A DNA stretch of 61,611 nt from NCBI GenBank assembly GCA_016841825.1, contig JAENYK010000020.1, positions 1-61,611 of the forward strand, written 5' to 3'. The DNA is from Halothermothrix sp. GTDB lineage: Bacteria; Bacillota; Halanaerobiia; DY22613. The notes under the pieces were generated by a model. That model did not search any database. It saw only the letters and a program-made list of their open reading frames with translations, and was not told the DNA's origin. The translations under genes were made by a program, and so were the position numbers. This document shows, one piece after another, positions 45,832 to 54,109 of this stretch (the stretch's first letter is position 1; the number at the start of each line of letters is the position of its first letter).

Positions 45832-45923
45832 TTATCCACAACTTGACTCCTCAATTTGCCGACAAACTCGGTTATCCTCAAAGTTATCCACATTATCCAC
45901 AATTTTTTATCCACTTATCCACA
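45832..45923 (+). promoter_or_regulatory. cluster of six DnaA boxes
   Basis: Perfect TTATCCACA at 45832-45840, 45884-45892, 45893-45901 and 45915-45923, plus one-mismatch copies TTATCCTCA (45872-45880) and TTATCCACT (45907-45915). All are on the plus strand, some abutting. The density is that of an origin or a DnaA-titration/regulatory cluster. No dnaA, dnaN or gyrB is in the window. Confidence 0.85.
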
Positions 45924-46141
45924 TAAAAACTGATAAAATAGTTCTGAGTGAGCATAATCTCGCTCTCAATCGTAATATTTCTGAAACTTAAGTATGTTTA
46001 TTTCTCATCTTTTATATCCAACCTTCGGTAAATTCAAAAAAGTAGTTAACATAGTTAATTATTAAATTAACATTCTCATTCACATAGAACTCATTTATCT
46101 AGCGAATGAATCGGGAAGTAGTTTAGATTTAAACATACTAA

Positions 46142-46167
46142 AAGGTATCCGCAAAAACGGATACCTT
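46142..46167 (-). terminator. terminator of arcC
   Basis: AAGGTATCCG/CGGATACCTT, perfect 10-bp stem, then TTAG on the minus strand; the T tract is short. Confidence 0.65.
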
Positions 46168-46177
46168 ACACACCAAT

Positions 46178-47122
46178 TTAATCAGAAATTATGACAGTGC
46201 CTTTACCATTTTCCAGGCCTTCCAAAGCATTCTCCAGAGAAGTAATAATCGCTTTCTCGCCACCATTTTCCACAAATTTAATGGCAGAAGCTACTTTCGG
46301 ACCCATACTCCCGGCTTTAAAATGTCCTTCGTCAAAGTATTTTTTAATTTCTGACAATTTAATGGTCTCAACATTCTTCTGTTCCGGAGTCCCATAATTG
46401 ATAGCAGCATAAGGTACATCAGTCAGAATCATCAATACATCGGCTTTAACCTCTTCTGCTAACACTTCCCCAGCACGATCTTTGTCAATAACTGCTTCTA
46501 CACCAGAATAAGTACAGTCATCATTAACGATTACAGGGATACCCCCACCCCCAGATGCTACTACCATAAATCCTGCACTTACTAGAGATTTAATAGCTTC
46601 AATCTCCACAATTCCCTTTGGAATAGGAGAAGCTACAACTTTACGCCAACCGCGACCTGCATCTTCAATCCAACTCTCACCTTTCTCAATCATCATCTTT
46701 TTGGCATGTTCCTCATCAAAGAAAGGTCCCACAGGTTTACGCGGGTTTTTGAAAGCCTCATCATTCTTATCAACAACCACCTGAGTTACCACAGAGACAA
46801 CAGTTTTATCAATACCAGCAGACTTAAGTTCATTCCCCAGAGATTGCTGGATCATATATCCAATCTGACCTTGAGTTTGAGAACCACAAATATCCAGAGT
46901 CATTGGCGGTACCTGTTTACTACCTGCTTCTTGCTGAATCAAAATCGTTCCAACTTGTGGACCGTTACCATGAGTAACAATCACCTTATAACCTTTTTTG
47001 ATCATTTTAGCAATCTGTCGGGTGGTATTTTGCACATTAGTAAATTGCTCTTCAGCTGTACCTTTCTGCCCTGGTTTGTTGATAGCATTTCCTCCTAAAG
47101 CAACTGTAATCACCTTTGGCAT
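46178..47122 (-). CDS. arcC: carbamate kinase
   Basis: Makes ATP from carbamoyl phosphate and ADP, the energy-yielding last step of arginine deiminase-, agmatine-, allantoin- or purine-degrading routes. 314 aa. TVALGGNAINKPGQKGTAEEQ, VTHGNGPQVGTILIQQE, VVASGGGGIPVI, EAVIDKDRAGEVLAEEVKADVLMILTDV and FKAGSMGPKVASAIKFVENGG are family signatures. No arcA/arcB or other carbamoyltransferase is nearby, so its source of carbamoyl phosphate is unclear. Confidence 0.96.
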   Translation of the reverse strand: MPKVITVALGGNAINKPGQKGTAEEQFTNVQNTTRQIAKMIKKGYKVIVTHGNGPQVGTILIQQEAGSKQVPPMTLDICGSQTQGQIGYMIQQSLGNELKSAGIDKTVVSVVTQVVVDKNDEAFKNPRKPVGPFFDEEHAKKMMIEKGESWIEDAGRGWRKVVASPIPKGIVEIEAIKSLVSAGFMVVASGGGGIPVIVNDDCTYSGVEAVIDKDRAGEVLAEEVKADVLMILTDVPYAAINYGTPEQKNVETIKLSEIKKYFDEGHFKAGSMGPKVASAIKFVENGGEKAIITSLENALEGLENGKGTVIISD

Positions 47123-47303
47123 ACCATATCACCTAACCTTTCTGAATTTACTTAATTATCAAATTTTTTTAACCAGATAAAGCATAATAAATTGGTTACC
47201 TGATAAATATTCAATTTTTATCCCTAAATACCTTCTTTTATTTTAATCAAATTTAAATTTTTTGTCTACTTTTGTATCAAAAATCAACTATAAGAGAGAA
47301 AAA

Positions 47304-47328
47304 GGCCTTTTATCAAAAATAAAAGGCC
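47304..47328 (-). terminator. terminator of the P-loop/Asp23 gene
   Basis: GGCCTTTTAT/ATAAAAGGCC (10 bp) with a 5-nt loop and TTTTTCTC on the minus strand, about 85 bp after the stop. Confidence 0.8.
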
Positions 47329-47411
47329 AAAAAAAACAACTTTTTTTAAATAATACTTAAATTCATTTGTGAATATTTTATTCGTTTAACGAGTTACAGT
47401 AACAAATATTT

Positions 47412-48227
47412 CTATACAGGTTTTAATCTAATCAGAATAAAATGAATGTTTACCTGTAAAACATTAAGTCCTGTAGAAGTTTCAAGAGTTGTTTTAACCA
47501 ATTCCTGCAATTCTTCCCCTACAGTTGGTAGATGACGCCCATAATAAGATTCCACATATGCAGTAATTTTTAAACCATCCTCTGATTTATTAATATCTAA
47601 ATAACTTGAACGAACCAGTTCGGGGTGTTGTTTTAAAGCATAGATAGCTAATTGACTTAATACATTATCATGAATCAAAAGTTTCCCATAATAACTAAAT
47701 CGTGGGCGAATAATAGTCTTTTCTGTTTTGGTCTGGTGATCTTTAATTCCTAAAACTAGTTCCAAAGATTCCATCAAGTAACCAGAAAATTTGGGTTTGA
47801 CCTCAATAACTGGAACCGGAATAACATGTTTACCCTGTTTAGAGCGATATTCAAAAGCTAAATCCATCTCTTCTGTTGTAGCAATATCTTCAATTTTAAT
47901 AATACGATAAATCCTGGGTAGGTGTAGTTCTTTAACAATTCGCTCTACCATATTAAGAGATGTCCCCAGAATTAAAATTCTCTGATCCGGTAATTTTTCT
48001 AAGACTTCTCTAACCTCTCTGGAATGTTCTGAGTCAATGAAAATAGCTCGTCTAACTGCTGCTATCTTGCTGGATTCCCGTTTAGCAGATTTTCCAGCCA
48101 AAATCTTATTACCTTTAATTAGTAGACCGTCATCAATTACCAGAGATATATTGAGGTCATGGGCTACAACTAATGCCCGGTGACTTTTTCCTGTTCCACT
48201 TGGACCTATTAGAGCAAAAACTTCCAT
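47412..48227 (-). CDS. P-loop NTPase fused to an Asp23/Gls24-like domain
   Basis: 271 aa. Residues 1-165 hold a nucleotide-binding fold with Walker A GPSGTGKS (8-15), then IDDGLLIKGNKILAGKSAKRESSKIAAVRRAIF and a strand RILILGTSLNMVERIV. Residues 180-268 (IHDNVLSQLAIYALKQHPELVRSSYLDINKSEDGLKITAYVESYYGRHLPTVGEELQELVKTTLETSTGLNVLQVNIHF) read like an Asp23/Gls24 (alkaline-shock/envelope stress) domain. I know no characterised member with this combination. It is monocistronic. Cytoplasmic, no TM or signal peptide. The substrate could be a nucleotide or a phosphoprotein; unknown. Confidence 0.75.
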   Translation of the reverse strand: MEVFALIGPSGTGKSHRALVVAHDLNISLVIDDGLLIKGNKILAGKSAKRESSKIAAVRRAIFIDSEHSREVREVLEKLPDQRILILGTSLNMVERIVKELHLPRIYRIIKIEDIATTEEMDLAFEYRSKQGKHVIPVPVIEVKPKFSGYLMESLELVLGIKDHQTKTEKTIIRPRFSYYGKLLIHDNVLSQLAIYALKQHPELVRSSYLDINKSEDGLKITAYVESYYGRHLPTVGEELQELVKTTLETSTGLNVLQVNIHFILIRLKPV

Positions 48228-48362
48228 TATTTCACCTCAGTTCTGCTTTCTCTTCTCTATTATAACGCAATAATTGGATATTTACAAAAGAAAAAACATC
48301 TTTCCTTTAGAATTATTACCTAATTAACTCTAAAGAAAATACTAAATTTATAAAATTCCCCC

Positions 48363-48391
48363 TTGACTAACTAACCTAAGTCTGATAAACT
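48363..48391 (+). promoter_or_regulatory. promoter of the uracil permease transcript
   Basis: TTGACT (48363-48368), a 17-bp spacer and TAAACT (48386-48391), just upstream of the PyrR attenuator. Confidence 0.6.
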
Positions 48392-48397
48392 ACCCAC

Positions 48398-48532
48398 AGA
48401 TGATAAAAGCAGCCTTTAATTTGGTCCTGTGAGGCCAGGAAGGTAATGAAACCTGTAAACCAGTGTTATGTAGCACTGCTTTTAGGCGAACATACAAACC
48501 TTCCGCAGCACAGCGGAAGGTTTTATTTTTTC
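48398..48532 (+). ncRNA. PyrR-binding attenuator leader
   Basis: The leader contains GGTCCTGTGAGGCC (48423-48436), matching the PyrR-binding loop consensus ARUCC-N-G-N-GAGGYU. GGAAGGT (48438-48444) can pair with ACCTTCC of the downstream terminator, giving the antiterminator. The terminator is AACCTTCCGC (48497-48506)/GCGGAAGGTT (48513-48522) with TTTTATTTTTT. An outer AAAAGCAG/CTGCTTTT helix encloses the PyrR hairpin. UMP-bound PyrR would favour termination. Confidence 0.85.
48497..48532 (+). terminator. regulated terminator of the pyrP leader
   Basis: 10-bp stem AACCTTCCGC/GCGGAAGGTT with loop AGCACA, followed by a T-rich tract, 48 bp before the permease start. Confidence 0.85.
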
Positions 48533-48579
48533 CGGGCTGTTTTATCAAAATAAAAACACCAAGGAAAGGATGACTAATA

Positions 48580-49827
48580 ATGCAAAACAATACTGTAATG
48601 AAAAAACTTACTAAACCTCAGTTTGTAATTTTAGGTTTTCAACACGTATTTGCTATGTTTGGTTCAACAATTCTGGTTCCTACACTAACTGGTCTTAACC
48701 CATCTGTAGCTTTGTTTACATCTGCTGTTGGTACACTCATATTCCATCTGATTACCGGTGGTAAAGTTCCTGCTTATCTCGGATCTTCCTTTGCTTTTAT
48801 TCCACCAATTATTGCTGCCTCTAATGCTTACGGCGTACAAGGCGCTATGTTGGGATGTGTAATTGCAGGTCTGATATATGTAGTGATGTCTGGTTTTATA
48901 CGCGTGATTGGTTCTGATTTTATTAATCGTTTTTTGCCACCAATCGTCATCGGCCCAGTTATCATGATTATCGGTTTAAAACTGGCTCCAGAAGCTAATA
49001 ATATGGCTTCAGGTCATCTGTTGACTGCCCTATTCACTCTGGCTGTAACCATTACTGTAAGTATTTTCGCCCGGGGTATCTTTAAAGTAATCCCAATCCT
49101 GATTGGAATAATTTCAGGATATATTTTTGCAATGTTTTATGGACTGGTTGATTTGACTCCAGTATTAGAAGCTAAATGGTTTGCAGCTCCAAGTTTTACT
49201 TTTCTAAATCCAGCACAGATTGGCGATAATTTAGGCGCTATTCTTATAGTAGCTCCAATTGCTATGGTTACAATGGTAGAACACTTAGGTGATGTACTGG
49301 CTATTAGTAAGACAACTAATCAAAACTTCATGAAATCCCCAGGTTTACACCGTACTCTCCTGGGAGATGGTATTGCTACTGCACTGGCTGGTATTTTTGG
49401 TGGACCACCTAACACCACTTATGGTGAAAATGTTGGTGTTCTAGCCATAACCAAAGTGTACAATCCTGCTATTGTTCGTCTGGCTGCCACCTTCGTACTA
49501 TTCATGAGTTTTATGCCCAAAATTGGTGCCTTAATCCATTCGATTCCGATTCCAGTCATGGGCGGTATCGTCATCCTCCTCTTTGGGATGATCTCTGCCA
49601 TCGGTATGAGAACATTAATCGAAAATTCTATAGATTTGAGTGATACTCGCAATCTAATTATCATCTCTACCATCCTGGTTATCGGTTTGAGTGGTATTGA
49701 GATTATGATTAAAAGCGTACCAGTAAGTGGTATGGGATTGGCAGCGGTGGTAGGTATCTTTTTAAATCTAATACTGCCTAAAACTAAGCAGGAGAGTCCT
49801 ACTGAAGATTCAGAGACTGCGGCTTAA
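48580..49827 (+). CDS. pyrP: uracil permease (NCS2 nucleobase:cation symporter)
   Basis: 415 aa, about 12-14 TM segments. KPQFVILGFQHVFAMFGSTILVPTLTGLNPSVALFTSAVGTLIFHLITGGKVPAYLGSSFAFI at the N-terminus and GGPPNTTYGENVGVLAITKV with the substrate-binding Glu are typical of UraA/PyrP. NCS2 also includes xanthine and uric acid carriers, but the PyrR attenuator in the leader argues for uracil. AAGGAAAGG precedes the ATG; an internal ATG (residue 7) is an alternative. No other pyr genes are adjacent. Confidence 0.93.
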   Translation: MQNNTVMKKLTKPQFVILGFQHVFAMFGSTILVPTLTGLNPSVALFTSAVGTLIFHLITGGKVPAYLGSSFAFIPPIIAASNAYGVQGAMLGCVIAGLIYVVMSGFIRVIGSDFINRFLPPIVIGPVIMIIGLKLAPEANNMASGHLLTALFTLAVTITVSIFARGIFKVIPILIGIISGYIFAMFYGLVDLTPVLEAKWFAAPSFTFLNPAQIGDNLGAILIVAPIAMVTMVEHLGDVLAISKTTNQNFMKSPGLHRTLLGDGIATALAGIFGGPPNTTYGENVGVLAITKVYNPAIVRLAATFVLFMSFMPKIGALIHSIPIPVMGGIVILLFGMISAIGMRTLIENSIDLSDTRNLIIISTILVIGLSGIEIMIKSVPVSGMGLAAVVGIFLNLILPKTKQESPTEDSETAA

Positions 49828-49843
49828 TTGAATAGTAATATCC

Positions 49844-49873
49844 CCCTGTGTTGTTTACCGCACAGGGTTTTTT
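49844..49873 (+). terminator. terminator of pyrP
   Basis: CCCTGTG/CACAGGG stem followed by TTTTTTATTTT. Confidence 0.85.
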
Positions 49874-49968
49874 ATTTTAATTAAAAAAGGAATTTCATCT
49901 AATAAGTAAAATAATATATTGAAGGCTATACTATCACCAAATCTACAATCAGGGAGTGCAACCTAATC

Positions 49969-50709
49969 ATGCGTAATTACAAACTTACTATAGAATACGA
50001 TGGCAGTAGATATAACGGTTGGCAAAGACTCGGTAATACTGAGAATACCATTCAGTTTAAGATCGAAAATGTTCTCAGTCTAATGACTGGCGAAGAGATC
50101 AAAATTATCGGATCTGGGCGCACTGATGCCGGGGTTCATGCTTTCAATCAGATTGCTAACTTTAAGACGTATTGTACAAAGTCTCCATTAGAGATTGAAA
50201 ATTATTGTAACCAATACTTACCACAAGATATTGTAATCAAAAAAGTCACTGAAGTAGATGAACGATTTCATGCCAGATATAATGCTGTGAGCAAAATTTA
50301 TCTCTATCGAATATGGAATCAACAAACCCCCACAGCTTTTAAACGCAAATATTCTTACCATATTCCTCATCAGCTTGATATTCAGGCCATGCGCCAGGCT
50401 GCCAACTATTTTGTTGGCGAGCATGATTTTAAAGCATTCTCCTCAGCTAAATCCAAAAAAAAGTCCAGTGTCCGAACAATCTATTCTATCAATCTCAATG
50501 TGAATGGACCTGAATTGGACATCTACTTTCACGGTAATGGGTTCTTATACAATATGGTTAGAATCATGACAGGTACTTTAATCGAAATCGGTGAGCATAA
50601 GCAAAAACCTCAGAATATTGAAGATATCCTACAGGAGAGATCCCGGGAAGAAGCCGGAGTAACTGCTCCTGCTCAGGCTCTCTTTCTGTACGATGTATTT
50701 TATGAGTAA
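49969..50709 (+). CDS. truA: tRNA pseudouridine synthase A
   Basis: Makes pseudouridine at positions 38-40 of tRNA anticodon arms. 246 aa. YKLTIEYDGSRYNGWQR, then IIGSGRTDAGVHAFNQIANF with the catalytic Asp (about residue 52), KIYLYRIWN, HDFKAFSSAKSK and FHGNGFLYNMVRIMTGTLIEIG are the TruA signatures. It is here as a single plus-strand gene 141 bp after pyrP, not in the usual ribosomal protein/ecf cluster, so it could be a second copy. Confidence 0.95.
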   Translation: MRNYKLTIEYDGSRYNGWQRLGNTENTIQFKIENVLSLMTGEEIKIIGSGRTDAGVHAFNQIANFKTYCTKSPLEIENYCNQYLPQDIVIKKVTEVDERFHARYNAVSKIYLYRIWNQQTPTAFKRKYSYHIPHQLDIQAMRQAANYFVGEHDFKAFSSAKSKKKSSVRTIYSINLNVNGPELDIYFHGNGFLYNMVRIMTGTLIEIGEHKQKPQNIEDILQERSREEAGVTAPAQALFLYDVFYE

Positions 50710-50736
50710 GATCCCCATTTATACTCCAGAAACCAC

Positions 50737-50761
50737 AAAAAGGCAATCCGTCCGGAATGCC
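50737..50761 (-). terminator. terminator of the selB-xdhC-yqeB-moeA-like operon
   Basis: GGCATTCCG pairs with CGGATTGCC (one mismatch) and is followed by TTTTTG on the minus strand; it lies about 90 bp after the last stop. Confidence 0.7.
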
Positions 50762-50850
50762 CTTGTAAATCGTATTATACTAATTAGTCATTATATCCAG
50801 GATTAATGTATCCATAATCATAATATCCCAATTGGTGAAGGTCTTACAGT

Positions 50851-51873
50851 CTATGCTTTCCCTAATGGACAGTCAGGATAGTGACACACTTGACAGTTCA
50901 GACATAGTCCACCATGTCCCAATTTAATGATATCCTCAACTTCTACCTTTTTACCTACCAAAATATATGGGAATATTATATCAAAAATCGTAATCTTGTG
51001 AAACATGGCGCAGGCAGGTACTCCGACTACTGGTATATTATCCAAATAGGCCAGCAAAAACATGGCACCGGGCAAAACAGGTGCACCGTATTTAACAATC
51101 TCAGCACCAGTCTGCCGAATTCCCTCAGGCGTCACATCATCCGGATCAACAGACATTCCACCTCCTGTGACTATTACATCTACACCGATCTTTTTTAGAT
51201 CCAAAATCGCTTCTTTGATCTTTATGGGATCATCGGCTGCATAGGTTAATTCCTGTAATTCAACTCCATATTCATTAAATTTTTCAACAAAGATGGGACC
51301 AAACCTATCTTCAATTCGCCCATAATAAACCTCATTACCAGTGATGATTACCCCGACTTTTAAAGATTTCTGCGGTATTATATTCAAAATCTTGCCGTCT
51401 CTGGCTCCTATCTCTTCCACCTGACAGATAGGATCTTCCTCAATTACCAGAGGATTTATCCTGGTAGCTGCTACAACTTGACCAGTTTTGACCAATCTTC
51501 CTGTATGCAGAGTTGCTAATACTACGTATTCAATTCCATTAATCGCATTTAAGCGTTCTACATCAATATCTAACATTCCATCAGATTCAGCTACATAGCT
51601 GACTTTACCTTCTGATGGTTCAGTTAAACGTAAGCCTACACCTGCCGTAGCCTGGGCTATTCTTATTGCAGCCTCGTTTTCATGAAGAATTCCTTCTGTT
51701 AATTCTAAAATATAAATATGATCTTTACCCATGCTTTTTAAGATAGGAATATCCTCAGCCTTAACCATATGCCCTTTTTTGAATTTTGGCCCTTTAAATT
51801 GTCCCGGAATTATCTGTGTTAAGTCATGCCCTAGAATCATTCCTATAGATTCTTCAACAAGTACTTTTTTCAC
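50851..51873 (-). CDS. molybdopterin-binding MoeA/CinA-like protein
   Basis: 340 aa. The N-terminal part resembles the MoeA entry domain (VEESIGMILGHDLTQIIPGQFKGPKFKKGHMVKAEDIPILKSMGK). The MoCF-binding domain follows (VGVIITGNEVYYGRIEDRFGPIFVEKF, DVIVTGGGMSVDPDDVTPEG, GAPVLPGAMFLLAYLDNIPVVGVPACAMFH). A Cys-rich tail (CLNCQVCHYPDC) could bind metal. It probably helps insert or modify the molybdenum cofactor for the hydroxylases served by the neighbouring yqeB/yqeC/xdhC genes. It follows yqeB by 31 bp. Confidence 0.88.
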   Translation of the reverse strand: MKKVLVEESIGMILGHDLTQIIPGQFKGPKFKKGHMVKAEDIPILKSMGKDHIYILELTEGILHENEAAIRIAQATAGVGLRLTEPSEGKVSYVAESDGMLDIDVERLNAINGIEYVVLATLHTGRLVKTGQVVAATRINPLVIEEDPICQVEEIGARDGKILNIIPQKSLKVGVIITGNEVYYGRIEDRFGPIFVEKFNEYGVELQELTYAADDPIKIKEAILDLKKIGVDVIVTGGGMSVDPDDVTPEGIRQTGAEIVKYGAPVLPGAMFLLAYLDNIPVVGVPACAMFHKITIFDIIFPYILVGKKVEVEDIIKLGHGGLCLNCQVCHYPDCPLGKA

Positions 51874-51904
51874 TCTTCTCCCTCCTCACTAGATAATTAA
51901 CTAT

Positions 51905-52729
51905 TCAGATTCCTATTAATTCAATATTACTATGAATAGCTGTCATAATTGCTTCCAGAACCCCTCCTCCGACGGCTAATGCTTTGTCAGAGATAGTTGT
52001 AAAACTGGCATCCTTACGAGGATCAATATCACCAATCTTTACCCCATCTTTTACCCAAATTCCAGGCTTTAAAAGCCCACGAATACAACCACTGATCTCA
52101 GCATATACTGGTTCCTCTGCTACATAACCAAAGATCTCTCCTGCAGTAATCCAATCACCAATCTGTCTTTTTGAGCTGAAAATTCCCGTTCTATTAGAAT
52201 AGATCACTCTTTCTCTGCCAATTCCCTGAACTATCCCGGGAATTCCCGAATTTGGTGCAGCCTGACCAGCATAAAGTACTCTTCCCAGAGAATGCCCTCT
52301 CTTAGTCTCAATTACTGCATGGACGTCTATTCCGACTGTAAAACCCGGCCCTAAACCGATCACAAATTCAGCATCAGAGATTGTGGTTTTCGCAAGATTA
52401 CGTTTCGCCATAATAGCATCTACTATCACCATAGGCTGCCAGTATTTTATGATCTCTCCTTCCGGATCCACTACCACTGGTACTAACTCAGACTGACCTG
52501 CTTGCAGAACAGCTGTCTGCAAATTATCTGCGTAAATTCCACAGAGACCTTCTAATTCTATCTTCCTGGCGTATATAGTTTCTCCAAAGGATACGGTTCT
52601 ACGTACTACTAAAGGCTGAGCAACCTCAGTAACTATCACCTGAAATCCAGAACGCTTTAACCTGTAGGTAACACCGCTAGCCAGATCTCCACCACCTCTT
52701 ACCACAACTTTCACTTCATTAATTCTCAC
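51905..52729 (-). CDS. yqeB: EF2563/YqeB-type selenium-dependent Mo-hydroxylase maturation protein
   Basis: 274 aa. VVVRGGGDLASGVTYRLKRSGFQVIVTEVAQPLVVRRTVSFGETIY and IGLGPGFTVGIDVHAVIETKRGHSLGRVLY are characteristic of the YqeB (EF2563) family. That family co-occurs with selenium donor genes and molybdenum hydroxylases that need a labile selenium atom (comparative-genomics knowledge). The C-terminal part (GDWITAGEIFGYVAEEPVYAEISGCIRGLLKPGIWVKDGVKIGDIDPR) resembles a biotinyl/lipoyl-like sandwich. It overlaps the upstream mocA-like gene by 11 bp. Confidence 0.88.
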   Translation of the reverse strand: MRINEVKVVVRGGGDLASGVTYRLKRSGFQVIVTEVAQPLVVRRTVSFGETIYARKIELEGLCGIYADNLQTAVLQAGQSELVPVVVDPEGEIIKYWQPMVIVDAIMAKRNLAKTTISDAEFVIGLGPGFTVGIDVHAVIETKRGHSLGRVLYAGQAAPNSGIPGIVQGIGRERVIYSNRTGIFSSKRQIGDWITAGEIFGYVAEEPVYAEISGCIRGLLKPGIWVKDGVKIGDIDPRKDASFTTISDKALAVGGGVLEAIMTAIHSNIELIGI

Positions 52730-53339
52730 TATTAGATTTCCCTCCCATAGTAGTATTCAATTCCGCAGATAACCGCCGATAATCCTCTGGATAATCTAAA
52801 TCTATAGTTATACCAGGATCACAAACTTCAACTATTTTCACCTGATCATTATGAGCTTTGATTACATCTCTCCCCCCATAATCCCCTTCCACTTCTAACA
52901 GTTCCGGGAAGAATTTATAATGAAAAAAGACAGGATTACCACGCTGGCCCAAATATGTAGGTAACAAAATTCCAGATCCAGCAGCTTTGAAAACTTTAAT
53001 TAAATAATTATATGTCTCGACTTTAATTAGTGGTTGATCACCGAGAACAAATGCTGCACCTTCAATACTATCAGTGTACCCTTCGAGTCCTGCCTTTAAC
53101 GATGTACTCTGGCCCAGAGAATAATCTGGATTAAAAACTATTTTCACTCCCAGGTCAGATAAAAGTGGCCGGATTCGATCTGCATATGCCCCAAGCACCA
53201 CTGTTATCAGATCAAAATTACTGGCCTTTACCTGTTTTACTACCCGACGGATTATTGGTTCACCTTCCAGAGTTAATAACTGTTTAGATACTCCCATCCT
53301 GTCAGCCTTCCCTGCTGCCAAAACGATCCCTTGAATCAT
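52719..53339 (-). CDS. mocA: molybdenum cofactor cytidylyltransferase-like protein (MocA family)
   Basis: 206 aa nucleotidyltransferase. The start GIVLAAGKADRMGVSKQLLTLEGEPIIRRVVKQV is the NTP-binding loop; VLGDQPLI carries the metal-binding Asp, and RGNPVFF and GDYGGRDVI are family features. MocA adds CMP to Mo-molybdopterin for xanthine dehydrogenase-type enzymes. It overlaps yqeC by 4 bp (ATGA) and yqeB by 11 bp. Confidence 0.88.
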   Translation of the reverse strand: MIQGIVLAAGKADRMGVSKQLLTLEGEPIIRRVVKQVKASNFDLITVVLGAYADRIRPLLSDLGVKIVFNPDYSLGQSTSLKAGLEGYTDSIEGAAFVLGDQPLIKVETYNYLIKVFKAAGSGILLPTYLGQRGNPVFFHYKFFPELLEVEGDYGGRDVIKAHNDQVKIVEVCDPGITIDLDYPEDYRRLSAELNTTMGGKSNSEN

Positions 53340-54094
53340 TCACAAACCCTCCAATTTACCTGTTCTTCAGTATATGATGTAAGTAACACCTGATCTATCT
53401 CTGATTTCATAAAAAGCTTACCCAATTGCACACCTAAAGCTTCCCGCAAACTATCATCTGCCTGATTTAAAATAAGCGTTACCCTCATCTTTGAAAGATA
53501 TTGAGCTAAAGCATAACCTTTCGGATGGAAAAAGACCCTATACAGGTCTTCAGGTCTAACATTCTCTCCAGCCTTCAAGCCAGTCAATCGAGCAAATATC
53601 TCAAATCTATGAACTGATTGATCATCTAGAGGTTGTCCAACCCCCCGTAAACCGATTATAGGTAAAAGCAGAGTTGTAGACTCTGGAATGACAGGTTCTT
53701 GTCCATGGGGAGCTTTTAAAGGTTTTCGAGCTGAACCATCACCTTCTACCAATATTAAATCAAAAATCCCCGTCAATGCCAGTTGATCTACCCATCCGAG
53801 AGGTACTCCGATTACCTTTCCTCTCTCTATTTTCCATCCAGCTACCAGATATTCTCTTATTGCCAGGTCTAACACTCTAGTTCTTAGTTGCCTCTCCCAA
53901 TGAAGATAATTCTCTGCCTGGATAAACCGCTCCCGATCCCCGGGTAAATAAAAGATCCTGGTGGTTGTTGTAATCAATACCTTTTTTCCTTTCGCCGCAT
54001 ATCTCTTTGCCAGATGATACATCGTCGTCGTTTTGCCACCTGATCCGATCAAAGTTACCACTTTTTCCTGATTCAACTTTAATATGTTAATCAT
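53336..54094 (-). CDS. yqeC: YqeC-type selenium-dependent hydroxylase accessory protein
   Basis: 252 aa. A P-loop is visible near the N-terminus (VVTLIGSGGKTTTMYHLAKRYAAKGKKVLITTTTRIF), followed by DLILVEGDGSARKPLKAPHGQEPVIP and NQADDS, matching the YqeC family. Its exact reaction is unknown. It belongs with YqeB in genomes that have selenium-dependent molybdenum hydroxylases. It is tightly coupled with mocA. Confidence 0.86.
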   Translation of the reverse strand: MINILKLNQEKVVTLIGSGGKTTTMYHLAKRYAAKGKKVLITTTTRIFYLPGDRERFIQAENYLHWERQLRTRVLDLAIREYLVAGWKIERGKVIGVPLGWVDQLALTGIFDLILVEGDGSARKPLKAPHGQEPVIPESTTLLLPIIGLRGVGQPLDDQSVHRFEIFARLTGLKAGENVRPEDLYRVFFHPKGYALAQYLSKMRVTLILNQADDSLREALGVQLGKLFMKSEIDQVLLTSYTEEQVNWRVCE

Positions 54095-54109
54095 AATCAG
54101 TCAGATCCT

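Larger units (their letters stand above)
45746..46177. other. intergenic region with DnaA-box cluster
   Basis: About 430 bp between the LacI operators and arcC. It contains the DnaA boxes (45832-45923), a GAGTGAG/CTCGCTC hairpin (45948-45967), distant 10-bp inverted repeats AGTATGTTTA (45991-46000) and TAAACATACT (46130-46139), and the arcC terminator. No coding region is apparent. Confidence 0.65.

Noticed and set aside
45832-45923. Calling the DnaA-box cluster the chromosomal origin
   Set aside because: No dnaA/dnaN, no change of gene orientation and no evident unwinding element; kept only as a DnaA-binding cluster.
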